Source of the DNA: Actinomycetaceae bacterium
Lineage (GTDB): Bacteria > Actinomycetota > Actinomycetes > Actinomycetales > Actinomycetaceae
NCBI GenBank assembly: GCA_030538185.1
Contig: JAUNUK010000003.1
Location: 174,125-238,124, forward strand
Direction of reading: 5' to 3'
Length of the DNA: 64,000 nucleotides
Of the stretch, positions 10,719 through 19,179 are shown in pieces. The notes beneath the pieces are model-generated. The model was not told the origin of the DNA. It did not search any database and saw only the letters and a list, made by a program, of their open reading frames with translations. The translations under genes were made by a program, and so were the position numbers. Every line of letters starts with the position of its first letter. Positions within the stretch are counted from its first letter, which is position 1.

Positions 10719-10739
10719 CTTGAGTCTACTTAGCTCAAC
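10719..10739. promoter_or_regulatory. HAIR operator 2 upstream of dnaK
   Basis: CTTGAGT, seven bases, GCTCAAC, 84 bases before dnaK. As in the clpB operator, the dnaK strand contains TAGACT within it, a possible -10 box. The spacing to operator 1 is 63 bases centre to centre, about six helical turns, which would suit cooperative binding. Confidence 0.85.
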
Positions 10740-10793
10740 TTTCTCTGTCGCGTTTTTATTCCTCCCTTCAGAACTACGCGATACAGTGGTGCC

Positions 10794-12182
10794 ATGACCA
10801 AGGAATCCCCTTTTCCCCTGCCCACTGACGTCGACTCCTTCACAGATGATTTCATCTCCTTCGTACAGGCCAGCCCGACATCGTTTCATGCGGCCACCCG
10901 CCTCACAGAGATCCTCAAAGCTTCTTCCTTCACACAGCTTTCCGAGGGCGACACGTGGGTGAATGCCTCACCTCGCAGTTTCGTGATGGTCGACGGTGCC
11001 GTCGTCGCCTGGGATGTGCCCACTGGCGTGGACACCGGAGGGGATGGCCTGGGAGAAAACTTGCGTTTCCGCATCGTCGGTTCACACCTGGACTCTCCCT
11101 CCTTTGCCCTGAAACCCACACCTGACCACGTGACCTCGGACGGATGGGGGCAACTTGAAGTCGAGCCCTACGGCGGCTTGCTCTATAACTCCTGGTTGGA
11201 TCGCGACCTGGGCTTGGCGGGACGCCTTGTGGATTTCGAAGGCAAGACCCACCTGGTTCAAACTGGCCCTATTATGCGAATCCCGCAGCTCGCTCCACAC
11301 GTGGACCGCGCAGTCAACACAGATGGCCTAAAACTTGACCCTCAAAAGCATCTGAAACCTATCTGGTACCAGGCCGATTCTCTGCCCGCCCTCGGCTATG
11401 ACGTGGATGAAGAAGGGCGGGTGGACGTGCCATCCATATTGGATATCGTCGCCGCTTTGGCCGGACTAGAAGACAGCGAGGAAATAGCCGGTTTCGATCT
11501 TTTCGCTTTCGACACACAGGCACCTGCTCGCATTGGACTGGGCGGTCAATTCCTTGCCAGCTCGCGTCTGGACAACCTATCTTCTGCATACGCGGGGCTC
11601 ATAGCATTTTTGGAACTTGCGCAAGCGGATCTGGGCGAAAAAGATCCCGCAACCATCACGGTTTACGCATCTTTCGATCACGAAGAGATCGGCTCGGCAA
11701 CAGCCACCGGGGCGCAAGGCCCCCTTCTCGAACGAACCTTAGAGCGCATTGCCATGTCCTTAAACCTGGGGCGCGAGGAATTCTTGCGGATCATGTCGCG
11801 TTCAACCTTGGTTTCAGCCGATGCGGGACAGTCAGTACATCCGAACTATTCAGAAAAATTTGACCCAGAATCCAGGCCAGTCGCCGGGGCTGGGCCTATG
11901 CTCAAAATCTCTGCCAAACAGAGGTATTCTTCCTATGCGCCAGTCAACGCGATTTGGCTTCAGGCCTGCAATGCGGCAGACATCCCCCACCAGGTCTTTG
12001 TCTCCAATAACTCAGTGCCAGCTGGTTCAACCATTGGCCCCCTATCGGCGACCCGTTTGGGAATCCAAGTCGTCGATGTGGGTATTCCCTTGATTTCCAT
12101 GCATTCGGCACGCGAAATGTGCGCGCCAATAGACATGTGGCATTTGAAACTGGCGCTAGCGTCCTTCCTCGCAGGCAACTAG
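10794..12182 (+). CDS. apeB: M18 family aspartyl aminopeptidase
   Basis: 462 residues. Metal-dependent cytosolic aminopeptidase releasing N-terminal acidic residues; usually a dodecamer. Landmarks are VGSHLDSPSFALKP (zinc ligand His and Asp), the tract SRLDNLSSAYAG (bridging Asp), ASFDHEEIGS (catalytic and ligand Glu), VSADAGQSVHPNY and the C-terminal SMHSAREM with the last ligand His. The gene diverges from dnaK and is followed after 10 bases by the KtrA gene. Confidence 0.92.
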   Translation: MTKESPFPLPTDVDSFTDDFISFVQASPTSFHAATRLTEILKASSFTQLSEGDTWVNASPRSFVMVDGAVVAWDVPTGVDTGGDGLGENLRFRIVGSHLDSPSFALKPTPDHVTSDGWGQLEVEPYGGLLYNSWLDRDLGLAGRLVDFEGKTHLVQTGPIMRIPQLAPHVDRAVNTDGLKLDPQKHLKPIWYQADSLPALGYDVDEEGRVDVPSILDIVAALAGLEDSEEIAGFDLFAFDTQAPARIGLGGQFLASSRLDNLSSAYAGLIAFLELAQADLGEKDPATITVYASFDHEEIGSATATGAQGPLLERTLERIAMSLNLGREEFLRIMSRSTLVSADAGQSVHPNYSEKFDPESRPVAGAGPMLKISAKQRYSSYAPVNAIWLQACNAADIPHQVFVSNNSVPAGSTIGPLSATRLGIQVVDVGIPLISMHSAREMCAPIDMWHLKLALASFLAGN

Positions 12183-12192
12183 GATCACTCAA

Positions 12193-12864
12193 GTGGCTGA
12201 GATACACGTAGACAAGACTTCTGGGACCCTGGTCATTGGCCTGGGGCGTTTTGGTTCCGCTGTTGCGGTTACCCTCGATCGCCTGGGGCGTGAGGTCCTG
12301 GCAGTAGAGACAAATCCCGCCTTAGTGGAGGAGTGGTCTTCGCATCTGGCGCTCGTCGAGGCCGACGGCACGAAGATGGAGTCCTTGGAACAACTGGGGG
12401 CCAAAGACTTTCGCTCTGCCGTCGTCGGGGTCGGATCGTCCTTGGAAGATTCAGTGCTCATCACCGCCAACCTCGTAGACCTGGGAATACCCTCCATCTG
12501 GGCAAAAGCCACAAGCCGTGAACACGGGCGTATTTTGAGACGCATCGGAGCGCACCACGTCATTTACCCGGAGTTCGACGCCGGAAAACGAACCGCACAC
12601 CTGGTGGACGGTCGCATGCTGGACTACATCGAAATGGATCGTGAAGGTTTTTCCATCGTAAAGATGCGCCCACCACTAGAGATACAGGGCTTCACCCTGG
12701 CAGAATCCGATATCCGCAAACGTTTTGGGGTGACCATCCTGGGGGTTATTTCCCCGGGCCATCCCTTCGAGTACGCGACCGAAGAAACCCTGGTAACAGC
12801 CAACGACCTAATCATCGCCTCGGGCGACGGCGCCCTCCTAGAACACTTCGCCTCCAGGCCCTAA
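12193..12864 (+). CDS. KtrA/TrkA-type potassium uptake regulatory subunit
   Basis: 223 residues with an RCK-N Rossmann domain (LVIGLGRFGSAVA at residues about 13-25, then an acidic VETN that ends beta-2) and an RCK-C domain (about 140-220). Such octameric cytoplasmic rings gate a KtrB/TrkH channel in response to ATP/ADP or c-di-AMP. The start is GTG at 12193. The probable channel partner is at 47996-49363, so the system is split over 35 kb. Confidence 0.88.
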   Translation: MAEIHVDKTSGTLVIGLGRFGSAVAVTLDRLGREVLAVETNPALVEEWSSHLALVEADGTKMESLEQLGAKDFRSAVVGVGSSLEDSVLITANLVDLGIPSIWAKATSREHGRILRRIGAHHVIYPEFDAGKRTAHLVDGRMLDYIEMDREGFSIVKMRPPLEIQGFTLAESDIRKRFGVTILGVISPGHPFEYATEETLVTANDLIIASGDGALLEHFASRP

Positions 12865-12890
12865 CTCAAAAACCCGCTGAGCCTATCACT

Positions 12891-13268
12891 TTAGTAGGTG
12901 GGCGTGGCAACGCCTGAACTTACTCCAAAGGCGAGAAGCCCAAAGATCGTCAACATAATGAGACCTACAGCGAGGGCCGCCACTATGGTAGAAATCCACG
13001 CCAGAACCTTGGCTATTGTGACCTTTGTCTGGTTTTGAGGCAAGAAGCGATCCCTCTTGGAGTTCGTCGTCATAATCAAAACGGGGATGGCAGTAAGGAT
13101 ACCTGCCACGGTCACCGACAAGATCCCCAAAATCAAGACCAGGGTCGAGTCATCGGTTGCGGGTTGCTGATAATAAACTGGCTGCTGTTGCATATAGCCA
13201 CCGGCCGCCTGCCCGTAGGGGTCGTGCGCCTGTTGCGGTTGGTCATAGGGGTTATTCGGGGTCGACAC
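12891..13268 (-). CDS. Small two-helix membrane protein with Gln/Pro/Tyr-rich N-terminus
   Basis: 125 residues from the GTG at 13268, chosen because GGAGAA lies seven to eight bases upstream; a longer frame to 13316 lacks a ribosome site. Residues 1-40 are polar and repetitive (YDQPQQAHDPYGQ, QQQPVYYQQ), followed by two transmembrane segments at about 45-68 and 88-115. The layout resembles actinobacterial DUF4190-type proteins and the DUF4282 protein at 5544, but I cannot assign a function. Confidence 0.65.
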   Translation of the reverse strand: MSTPNNPYDQPQQAHDPYGQAAGGYMQQQPVYYQQPATDDSTLVLILGILSVTVAGILTAIPVLIMTTNSKRDRFLPQNQTKVTIAKVLAWISTIVAALAVGLIMLTIFGLLAFGVSSGVATPTY

Positions 13269-13350
13269 GGTGTTCTCCAATACTGTCGATACAACAAAAC
13301 CATGGCAATCATACAAGCCAATGGCCCCTTACGATCACATGAAATCTGAG

Positions 13351-13953
13351 CTATATGAAGATGATCTGTGCGCCCTCGGAAATCTCTATGAAGTCGGTGG
13401 CCGAAATGACGTCTTCAACAGCCTTATGCAGGTGTGACGGCTTCATCTGGAGCATGTCGTAGGTCAGCTTGCACGCCCACATGTGCCCGCCCATTTCATA
13501 GACCTGTTCGACCATTTCACGCACGGTCGGAATATCCAGATCCTCCATTTGTTTGCGCATCATCTTCGTGGCGATAGCAGTCATGCCCGGGATATGCGCC
13601 ATGGTTTGCGGCATGGATTTCGTCCCCCACCCTGGACGCAGACGCTCCAGCTCAGGCATGTGCATGGCCGTGTTCCCGCTGATGGTGAACTTCAAATTGT
13701 CCATCGTCTTCTTATTGACAATGTCCAGGCCCCAGAATGTGAAGAAAATATGCACCTCAATGCCTTCACCCAGGGCAGCATTGGCCATTATCAAACCCGG
13801 ATAGGCCATGTCCAAGGTGCCTTTGGAACAGATGAAGCACATCTTGCGCCCCGAGCCTTCTTCGCCGCCCGTCGCACCGTCACCAAAATCAGGCATGGGC
13901 ACGGCTTCCTCTTCAACCTTCGTTTCTTCGGGTTTTTCTTTCTTTTCTACCAT
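13351..13953 (-). CDS. DsrE/DsrF/DrsH-like (DsrE2-type) sulfur-relay family protein
   Basis: 200 residues. After an acidic disordered N-terminus (1-36), KMCFICSKGTLDMAYPGLIMANAA and VHIFFTFWGLD match the DrsE_2 family. Related DsrE-type proteins bind and pass persulfide sulfur in sulfide, thiosulfate or tetrathionate metabolism. A CxxC-like pair (C-F-I-C, about residues 39-42) is a candidate persulfide site. ATG at 13953 is chosen over the GTG at 13962 for Shine-Dalgarno spacing. It follows the flavoprotein-DsrC fusion gene by 62 bases on the same strand and probably shares its promoter. Confidence 0.82.
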   Translation of the reverse strand: MVEKKEKPEETKVEEEAVPMPDFGDGATGGEEGSGRKMCFICSKGTLDMAYPGLIMANAALGEGIEVHIFFTFWGLDIVNKKTMDNLKFTISGNTAMHMPELERLRPGWGTKSMPQTMAHIPGMTAIATKMMRKQMEDLDIPTVREMVEQVYEMGGHMWACKLTYDMLQMKPSHLHKAVEDVISATDFIEISEGAQIIFI

Positions 13954-14015
13954 TGTCCTCACCTAACTACGTCAAAGTTTTTCTATTTCCGAGGGCGACG
14001 CGTTCAAAGCGTTGC

Positions 14016-15749
14016 CTATACACAGCCAACTGGTTTTGGAAGACCGGCGATATAGGCCATCTTCTTTGCAGGTTTCTTCGGGAAGAGTTTGAACAGGAGT
14101 TGCGGGTGGAAACCTCCGACGGTCTGCATACGTCGCAAGGTGGGTGTGACGCCAACCTGGGCATGGTCTTGGCGCATAAAACGTAGCGCCGCCCAGTGTT
14201 CTTCACTCAATTCGATGCCGATTAGGGCAGCCAATGCCTTTGCCAGGTCTTCATCCCATTGACCGGGGTCTGTCATGAAACCTTCTGCATTCACTGCGAC
14301 CTCACGGCCACCAATGGTTGCTGTCCCGGTGGCAGAACCTGTGGGCGTTACCTCCCCAGTGGGCTCTTGGATGGGTGCCCTGCGTCGAACACCTGGGCGC
14401 ACCTTGGGGGCTGTAGAGACCCGAGGCGTGGTTTGCAGCTGGATCTCTGGGGCTCCGGTGACGCGAGTTTGCACAGGGACCACAACGGGATTGGCCGTGC
14501 GCAGTTGATCTTCTACTTCGATTTCCTTGCCCACCAGGGACATATCCTTGGGGAAAGGTAGCGGTAAACCACGGATCAACAACCACCAGTACACGTAATA
14601 GAACGCCAGTTTTGCCAGGTGGTTCAAGCGAGACATCCGTAGCAGCTTCAAAGGACCAACGACGGGCAGAGGGAATACCCCAGGGACGGGTTCCTGCTCG
14701 TAGTTGAAGTCCAGGAGCATGCCCTTACCTTTGCCTGTCTCAATGAAACAGTTGGAGTGGCCGTCAAAGGTTTCACTCATCGGGATGCCCTGAATGTGGT
14801 TTAAGAAATTCGGAACGAAGGAATCTCCTTGGAAGTGTGCAACAGATCCGGCCTTTGATGTCGGCACGGCCGCGGCGTCTCCTATGCAAAAAATGTTGGG
14901 ATCGGCCAAGGATTGCAAAGTGTGGTGATCAACCGGGACGAAACCCACGTCGTCACCCATGCCTGAATCCATGATGAACTGTTGTCCAGTATTGGGCGGT
15001 ACCGTCACCAACACATCGAAGGGGATTTCACGGTCGTCATAGCTGACGAGCATCTGATTCTCGTTGTCGATATGCGAGACCATAAAGTCGCCTTCAACCT
15101 CGATGTCTCGAATCTTCATGAGTTGGCCAAGGTGCTTTGATGCCACTGGTTTCGTGAACGGACCATCCAGGGGTGTAACGAAGGTGATTTCGATGTCGTC
15201 ACGCAAACGGCGCTTAAAGAAGTAGTCATCAGCCAAAAGAGCAAACTCTATAGGCGCAACCGGGCATTTAATGGGCATTTCGCTGATGTGCACGACTAAC
15301 TTGCCAGAACGCATATTCTTCAAGGCTTCGGCCAGCCTGCTTGAGCCTTCAAGGGTATAAAAGTCGAAAACTTTGTCGTACCACAGAGAGCCATCTGCCA
15401 TGCCGGGCACCATATCGGGCCGGGTACGGGTCCCCGTCGTGACTATCAGGTAGTCGTAACGCAGGCCCTTACCGGATTGGAGATGCACAAGTTTTTCTTC
15501 TCTATCCACCTTGGTGATGGTGTCTTGGAAGAAGCGCACACCTCTGGGAATGAAGCTCTTGCGTGATTTGACGACGGACCTGGGCTTGTAAGTCCCGAAG
15601 GGGATAAAAAGGTAGCCGGGCTGGTAGTGGTGCTGATTGTCTTGATCAACAATGGCGATGTTCCACTGGCCTTGCGGCAAGGCCCGTCTCAGTTTATTTG
15701 CCAACATGGTGCCCGCCGTACCGGCCCCAAGGATAACGATATTACTCAT
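14016..15749 (-). CDS. Sulfide:quinone-oxidoreductase-like flavoprotein fused to a DsrC/TusE domain
   Basis: 577 residues from ATG 15749. Residues 1-400 are an FAD/NAD(P) fold of the SQR family: NIVILGAGTAGTML at 3-16, TTGTRTRP at 104-111, and NIFCIGDAAAVPTSKAG at 285-301. Cys162 (MPIKCPVAP) and Cys334 (HSNCFIETG) sit where SQR redox cysteines are found. A hydrophobic stretch (381-398) may be a membrane anchor. After a Pro/Thr/Val-rich linker (about 420-477), residues 478-577 are a DsrC/TusE domain: GREVAVNAEGFM, W498, LSEEHW, and the hallmark tail IAGLPKPVGCV with penultimate Cys576. The second DsrC cysteine, expected 11 residues earlier, is Ala565, so the domain is TusE-like. Inference: sulfide is oxidised and the sulfur handed to Cys576, then perhaps to the DsrE-like partner. 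Confidence 0.88.
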   Translation of the reverse strand: MSNIVILGAGTAGTMLANKLRRALPQGQWNIAIVDQDNQHHYQPGYLFIPFGTYKPRSVVKSRKSFIPRGVRFFQDTITKVDREEKLVHLQSGKGLRYDYLIVTTGTRTRPDMVPGMADGSLWYDKVFDFYTLEGSSRLAEALKNMRSGKLVVHISEMPIKCPVAPIEFALLADDYFFKRRLRDDIEITFVTPLDGPFTKPVASKHLGQLMKIRDIEVEGDFMVSHIDNENQMLVSYDDREIPFDVLVTVPPNTGQQFIMDSGMGDDVGFVPVDHHTLQSLADPNIFCIGDAAAVPTSKAGSVAHFQGDSFVPNFLNHIQGIPMSETFDGHSNCFIETGKGKGMLLDFNYEQEPVPGVFPLPVVGPLKLLRMSRLNHLAKLAFYYVYWWLLIRGLPLPFPKDMSLVGKEIEVEDQLRTANPVVVPVQTRVTGAPEIQLQTTPRVSTAPKVRPGVRRRAPIQEPTGEVTPTGSATGTATIGGREVAVNAEGFMTDPGQWDEDLAKALAALIGIELSEEHWAALRFMRQDHAQVGVTPTLRRMQTVGGFHPQLLFKLFPKKPAKKMAYIAGLPKPVGCV

Positions 15750-15806
15750 GTGCCCCACTCTTCCTTGAATGCGCTAACCGTGAGCCTTATCGTATCCCAA
15801 AATACT

Positions 15807-15822
15807 ATACCCCGTAGGGTAC
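15807..15822. promoter_or_regulatory. CsoR/CstR-type operator upstream of the sulfur genes
   Basis: TACCC, four bases, GGGTA (15808-15821) inside ATACCCCGTAGGGTAC. TACCC-N4-GGGTA is the core of operators bound by the CsoR family; CstR members sense persulfides and control sqr-type genes. It lies about 60 bases upstream of the flavoprotein start, and TATAGT on the same strand (15804-15809) overlaps it and could be the -10 box. No csoR or cstR gene is visible in the window. Confidence 0.6.
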
Positions 15823-16081
15823 TTAAGTCCCGAAATTCCTTGGTCACAAAGTTCGATTTTGAAGGTTTTGTAATACTCTGCAAAAGGTGGTTTCTGTATT
15901 TATTTCGAAATATGCCTATTTTTGGAGGCACTGTCTCGTAAGGGAAAGAACGATTACATCGTTACACTTAACCAAATACTGTAACAGCCTTAAGTTTCCG
16001 TCTTTTGTCGCCATGAAGTGCATTGACGTGTTCGTTTCTGTGCGTTTAAAAAAACTTCGGTTTCGAAAACGTTTGTTTTGA
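15823..16081. other. A/T-rich divergent intergenic region
   Basis: Low-GC spacer between the sulfur operon (leftward) and the chemoreceptor gene (rightward). It holds TTTCGAAA and AACGTTT near 16063-16075 and several A/T tracts but no coding frame I would support. Confidence 0.55.
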
Positions 16082-16108
16082 TAAAGTCATCTTGCGAATG
16101 CCCGACAC
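16082..16108 (+). promoter_or_regulatory. Possible sigma-28 (SigD/FliA-type) promoter of the chemoreceptor
   Basis: TAAA at 16082-16085, exactly 15 bases, then CCCGACAC at 16101-16108, matching five of eight bases of the GCCGATAA -10 element. The TAAA-N15-GCCGATAA arrangement is the flagellar/chemotaxis sigma factor consensus. It lies 65 bases upstream of the chemoreceptor start. The match is partial and this is tentative. Confidence 0.35.
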
Positions 16109-16126
16109 ATAGGACGTGTTGTCGAT

Positions 16127-16140
16127 CCGCAATATTGCGG
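16127..16140. promoter_or_regulatory. 14-bp perfect palindrome before the chemoreceptor gene
   Basis: CCGCAATATTGCGG, fully self-complementary, in the 5' leader 33-46 bases before the ATG. It could be an operator or an RNA hairpin; nothing else identifies the binding partner. Confidence 0.4.
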
Positions 16141-16172
16141 GCGGTGTGTGCGATCACGGAGGAACGAACTAG

Positions 16173-17822
16173 ATGTCTAACAATGCGGCAAAACCAAAAG
16201 AGATCGGGTTGCTGGGGCGCGTAGGAATACGCACAAAAATCCTTGTCATCACAATCCTTTTATCCTTAATATCGGTAATCATCGGTGGTACCGGAATTTT
16301 CTTAGCACGACAGATGGCTGATACCAACGCTCAGATGCACAAAGCTTTAAACCTGCGTCAGCCCGTGAATGTCATCTGGAAAAGCGAAACCTACATGCGA
16401 ATGATGGGTGACTGGATCGCCCTCGAACTTAAAAATGAAGACAAGGTTGCGACTGCCGACAAGGTTGATGAGGCGGCCTCGAAAATCGAAAGTGCAATCC
16501 AAGAGGTCACCGCTGCTGGCGGGGACACAATAATGCCCAGTTTTACCGGGTTCATAGAGGCATACAATCAATGGCAAGACGTCGCCAATAATAAACTGCG
16601 TCCCCTGGCTTACAAGGTCCTTGACGATGAGGACTATAAAGACACCTTCTGGGTGTATGCGATTGAGTCCTTCAGGACAGATGATGGGGGCAACCTCGGC
16701 CTGATCCGCCTCATGGAAAGCAAGCTGCAACAAACCGAGGACGAACTGCTTTCCCACATTCAAACCCTCACCGACAAAGTGAACTTCCTTGAAAAGGCGC
16801 AGATCATTATTATTCTCGCCCTGGTTGGCCTTGGCCTAGTCATTGGAACACTTGCCTCATTGTTGATAGCCCACAGGATTGTCCGCGGGATCACCGGAGT
16901 TCAAACCGCTTTGGAAACCCTCGCCCAAGGGGATATGCGTGCCCATATTGACATTGAAAGTCGTGACGAAATCGGCAAGATGGCCGTCGCATTTAATACT
17001 GCCAGCGACAACCTGCGTGACCTCATCTCAGGTTCGGTAAAGAATGCTGAGGGAACCGGTATTGCCGTTAGTCAGCTTGGGCATGCAGCCGATCAGGTTG
17101 CAGCACAGTCCACTCAGGCAGGCAAGCAATCACAGATTGTGGCTTCCGCAGCAGAGCAGGTGTCCCACAGTATTCAAACCGTGGCCGCAGGTGCTGAGGA
17201 AATGGGCGCCTCAATCCACGAGATTTCATTGAATGCCAATAAAGCTGCCGATGTGGCCCAGAAAGCAACCTCGGTGGCTACGCAAACAAATTCAACGATG
17301 GAGCAGTTGGACAACTCCTCGAAAGAGATTGGCGAGGTCGTCAAGACGATCACCAGTATTGCCGAGCAGACCAACCTATTGGCGCTCAACGCCACTATTG
17401 AGGCGGCGCGTGCCGGAGAAGCCGGCAAGGGCTTTGCCGTAGTCGCCGGCGAGGTCAAGGACCTGGCCGCTGAGACGAGTAAGGCCACAGAGGAAATCTC
17501 GAAAAAGGTCATGCAAATCCAAGATGATACAACTGGAGCTGTCGAGGCGATCAACGAAATAACAAGGATCATCCAAGAGATCAACGACTACCAGATGACC
17601 ATTGCTTCTGCGGTTGAAGAACAGACAGCAACAACCAGCGAAATGTCTCGCTCAGTTGCTGAAGCAGCCACTGGAGCAGCAGAGATCGCCACAAGCATCT
17701 CGGATATTGCATCTGCTGCCCTCGAAACAGAAGACACTATTCATGGAATGGAAGAGGCCGTGGGCGAGTTGACCGGGGCCAGCGATCAGCTTGCGAACCG
17801 GATGTCCGCCTTCACTATCTAG
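16173..17822 (+). CDS. Methyl-accepting chemotaxis protein
   Basis: 549 residues. Transmembrane helix 1 at about 25-47, an extracytoplasmic sensor of about 155 residues with helical four-helix-bundle character, transmembrane helix 2 at about 208-232, HAMP domain to about 285, then the coiled-coil signalling domain. The hairpin tip [24 protein letters not shown] is the invariant CheA/CheW-binding motif. GGAGGA precedes the ATG. No other chemotaxis or flagellar gene is nearby, so it is an orphan receptor; it implies that the organism is, or recently was, motile. The ligand cannot be deduced. Confidence 0.95.
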   Translation: MSNNAAKPKEIGLLGRVGIRTKILVITILLSLISVIIGGTGIFLARQMADTNAQMHKALNLRQPVNVIWKSETYMRMMGDWIALELKNEDKVATADKVDEAASKIESAIQEVTAAGGDTIMPSFTGFIEAYNQWQDVANNKLRPLAYKVLDDEDYKDTFWVYAIESFRTDDGGNLGLIRLMESKLQQTEDELLSHIQTLTDKVNFLEKAQIIIILALVGLGLVIGTLASLLIAHRIVRGITGVQTALETLAQGDMRAHIDIESRDEIGKMAVAFNTASDNLRDLISGSVKNAEGTGIAVSQLGHAADQVAAQSTQAGKQSQIVASAAEQVSHSIQTVAAGAEEMGASIHEISLNANKAADVAQKATSVATQTNSTMEQLDNSSKEIGEVVKTITSIAEQTNLLALNATIEAARAGEAGKGFAVVAGEVKDLAAETSKATEEISKKVMQIQDDTTGAVEAINEITRIIQEINDYQMTIASAVEEQTATTSEMSRSVAEAATGAAEIATSISDIASAALETEDTIHGMEEAVGELTGASDQLANRMSAFTI

Positions 17823-17834
17823 GTTTCTTATAGT

Positions 17835-17865
17835 TTTGGGGGTGCGCACTATGCGCACCCCCAAA
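17835..17865 (+). terminator. Terminator of the chemoreceptor gene
   Basis: Perfect 14-bp stem TTTGGGGGTGCGCA / TGCGCACCCCCAAA with a CTA loop, 13 bases after the stop codon. The arms end in T and A runs, so it can terminate from both sides, also serving the converging mtnK gene. Confidence 0.9.
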
Positions 17866-17897
17866 CATTTCTGCCGCAACCGCCCTCGGAAATGGTC

Positions 17898-19133
17898 TTA
17901 GGAGCTGCGGTTGGCCTCCAATTCGGCCCTGATGCGGTCGATACACACCTGGGGGCTTGAATCCTCGTGACGCTGCCGAACTAGCATGCGCGCAACCTTC
18001 AAGACTCCCCTGGCGGCCCCAACGCGCAACTGCGGCGGAAGCGTTTCAATATCGCTGACTTTCGCCCAGCCGACAATACGTCGAGACATCTTGGCCGCAG
18101 CAAATAACCACATTTCGCTTAGCCAGTGTTGAAGTTGGTTCTCGAGGAAAGCATCCCCTGCCAAACGTTGCTCATTTCGTTGAGGCCAACGCGCCCGGAA
18201 AGCACTTTCAAAACCCTGCCAAGCTTGATTAATCTCTTCCAGCAAGAACAACGCCCGATCGTCTTCTTTGAGTGCATACGCCCGCGCGGAAGCCATGACG
18301 AGGTTGCCCACAAAGGCACCAATATCAAATGAAGTCGGTCCGTAGAAGGCGAATTCGGCATCAAATATCTTCACGCTGTCGGCTTTTGTTCCTGACTCGT
18401 CTGTTTTGACGAAGACCGAACCCGTATGCAGATCGCCGTGAATATGACTTTCCGTATGCGTCATGAAGGCGTACTTCGCATACGCAATCTCTTGAACCAT
18501 CACGTCATCGTCGGCAAGGTCTTGAGCATCCTGGGCATTTTCGGGTAGATAAGAGTTCCTCCCGATGTCTCTCCACGGCTCGGTAAAGACGAGATCCTCG
18601 GTGATGGCGCAGATGTCAGGGCTGAGTGTCCTTCCAACGGCATCCGCGTAAGCCCTTCGGTTCAAGGCAAACAATGAGGTTTCGAATGCGGCTGCACCGC
18701 AGTATTCACCCACCGCGTGCCCCACGCCATCAATAATTTCACCATTATTTAAGGCGGTGCGAAACACTGTGTGATCCGACAGGTCCTCCATGGCCAAAAT
18801 GTAGCGCTCGGGATCGTATTGAAACGTCTTAACAACATATTGCGGGGTAATGGATCCGTGAGTCTGCAATAGGTCGGCTTCAAACCCCAACCTTTTTGGT
18901 GTCATCTTCCATTCACCCTTACTCAGACGCACCCACGGCAAGGCTTGTTTGAGGATGATTCCAGATCCTTTGCTGTCTTTGACAATAAAGACTGCATTCA
19001 TATTTCCGTCACCGATCTCATTAATCGATGCGATGTTATCGAGATCAATTACTCCACTAATACTAGGCTGAGCTTTTAGATATTCCGGGATATTATCTAC
19101 CGTCAAGAATTCATATTCTGCTTCTTGTGACAT
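17898..19133 (-). CDS. mtnK: 5-methylthioribose (or 5-deoxyribose) kinase, MtnK-like
   Basis: 411 residues. ATP-dependent 1-phosphorylation of 5-methylthioribose; related enzymes also use 5-deoxyribose. The APH-like fold shows the nucleotide-binding part INEIGDGNMNAVFIV (about 37-51), LKQALPWVR, the hallmark HIHGDLHTGSVFV (catalytic Asp, about 249-261) and IFDAEFAFYGP (metal-binding Asp). It is the last gene of a leftward mtnA-ABC transporter-mtnK operon. No MTA nucleosidase or downstream methionine salvage gene is in the window, so the sugar is probably imported and used for carbon. Confidence 0.9.
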   Translation of the reverse strand: MSQEAEYEFLTVDNIPEYLKAQPSISGVIDLDNIASINEIGDGNMNAVFIVKDSKGSGIILKQALPWVRLSKGEWKMTPKRLGFEADLLQTHGSITPQYVVKTFQYDPERYILAMEDLSDHTVFRTALNNGEIIDGVGHAVGEYCGAAAFETSLFALNRRAYADAVGRTLSPDICAITEDLVFTEPWRDIGRNSYLPENAQDAQDLADDDVMVQEIAYAKYAFMTHTESHIHGDLHTGSVFVKTDESGTKADSVKIFDAEFAFYGPTSFDIGAFVGNLVMASARAYALKEDDRALFLLEEINQAWQGFESAFRARWPQRNEQRLAGDAFLENQLQHWLSEMWLFAAAKMSRRIVGWAKVSDIETLPPQLRVGAARGVLKVARMLVRQRHEDSSPQVCIDRIRAELEANRSS

Positions 19134-19179
19134 CCTTTTTCCTTACATTTGTGGCGTTCAGTTTAGTTTTGGTATCGCG

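Noticed and set aside
16173-17822. Assignment of the host to Mobiluncus because of motility
   Set aside because: A nearly complete haem pathway is hard to reconcile with that strict anaerobe; the genus was left open.
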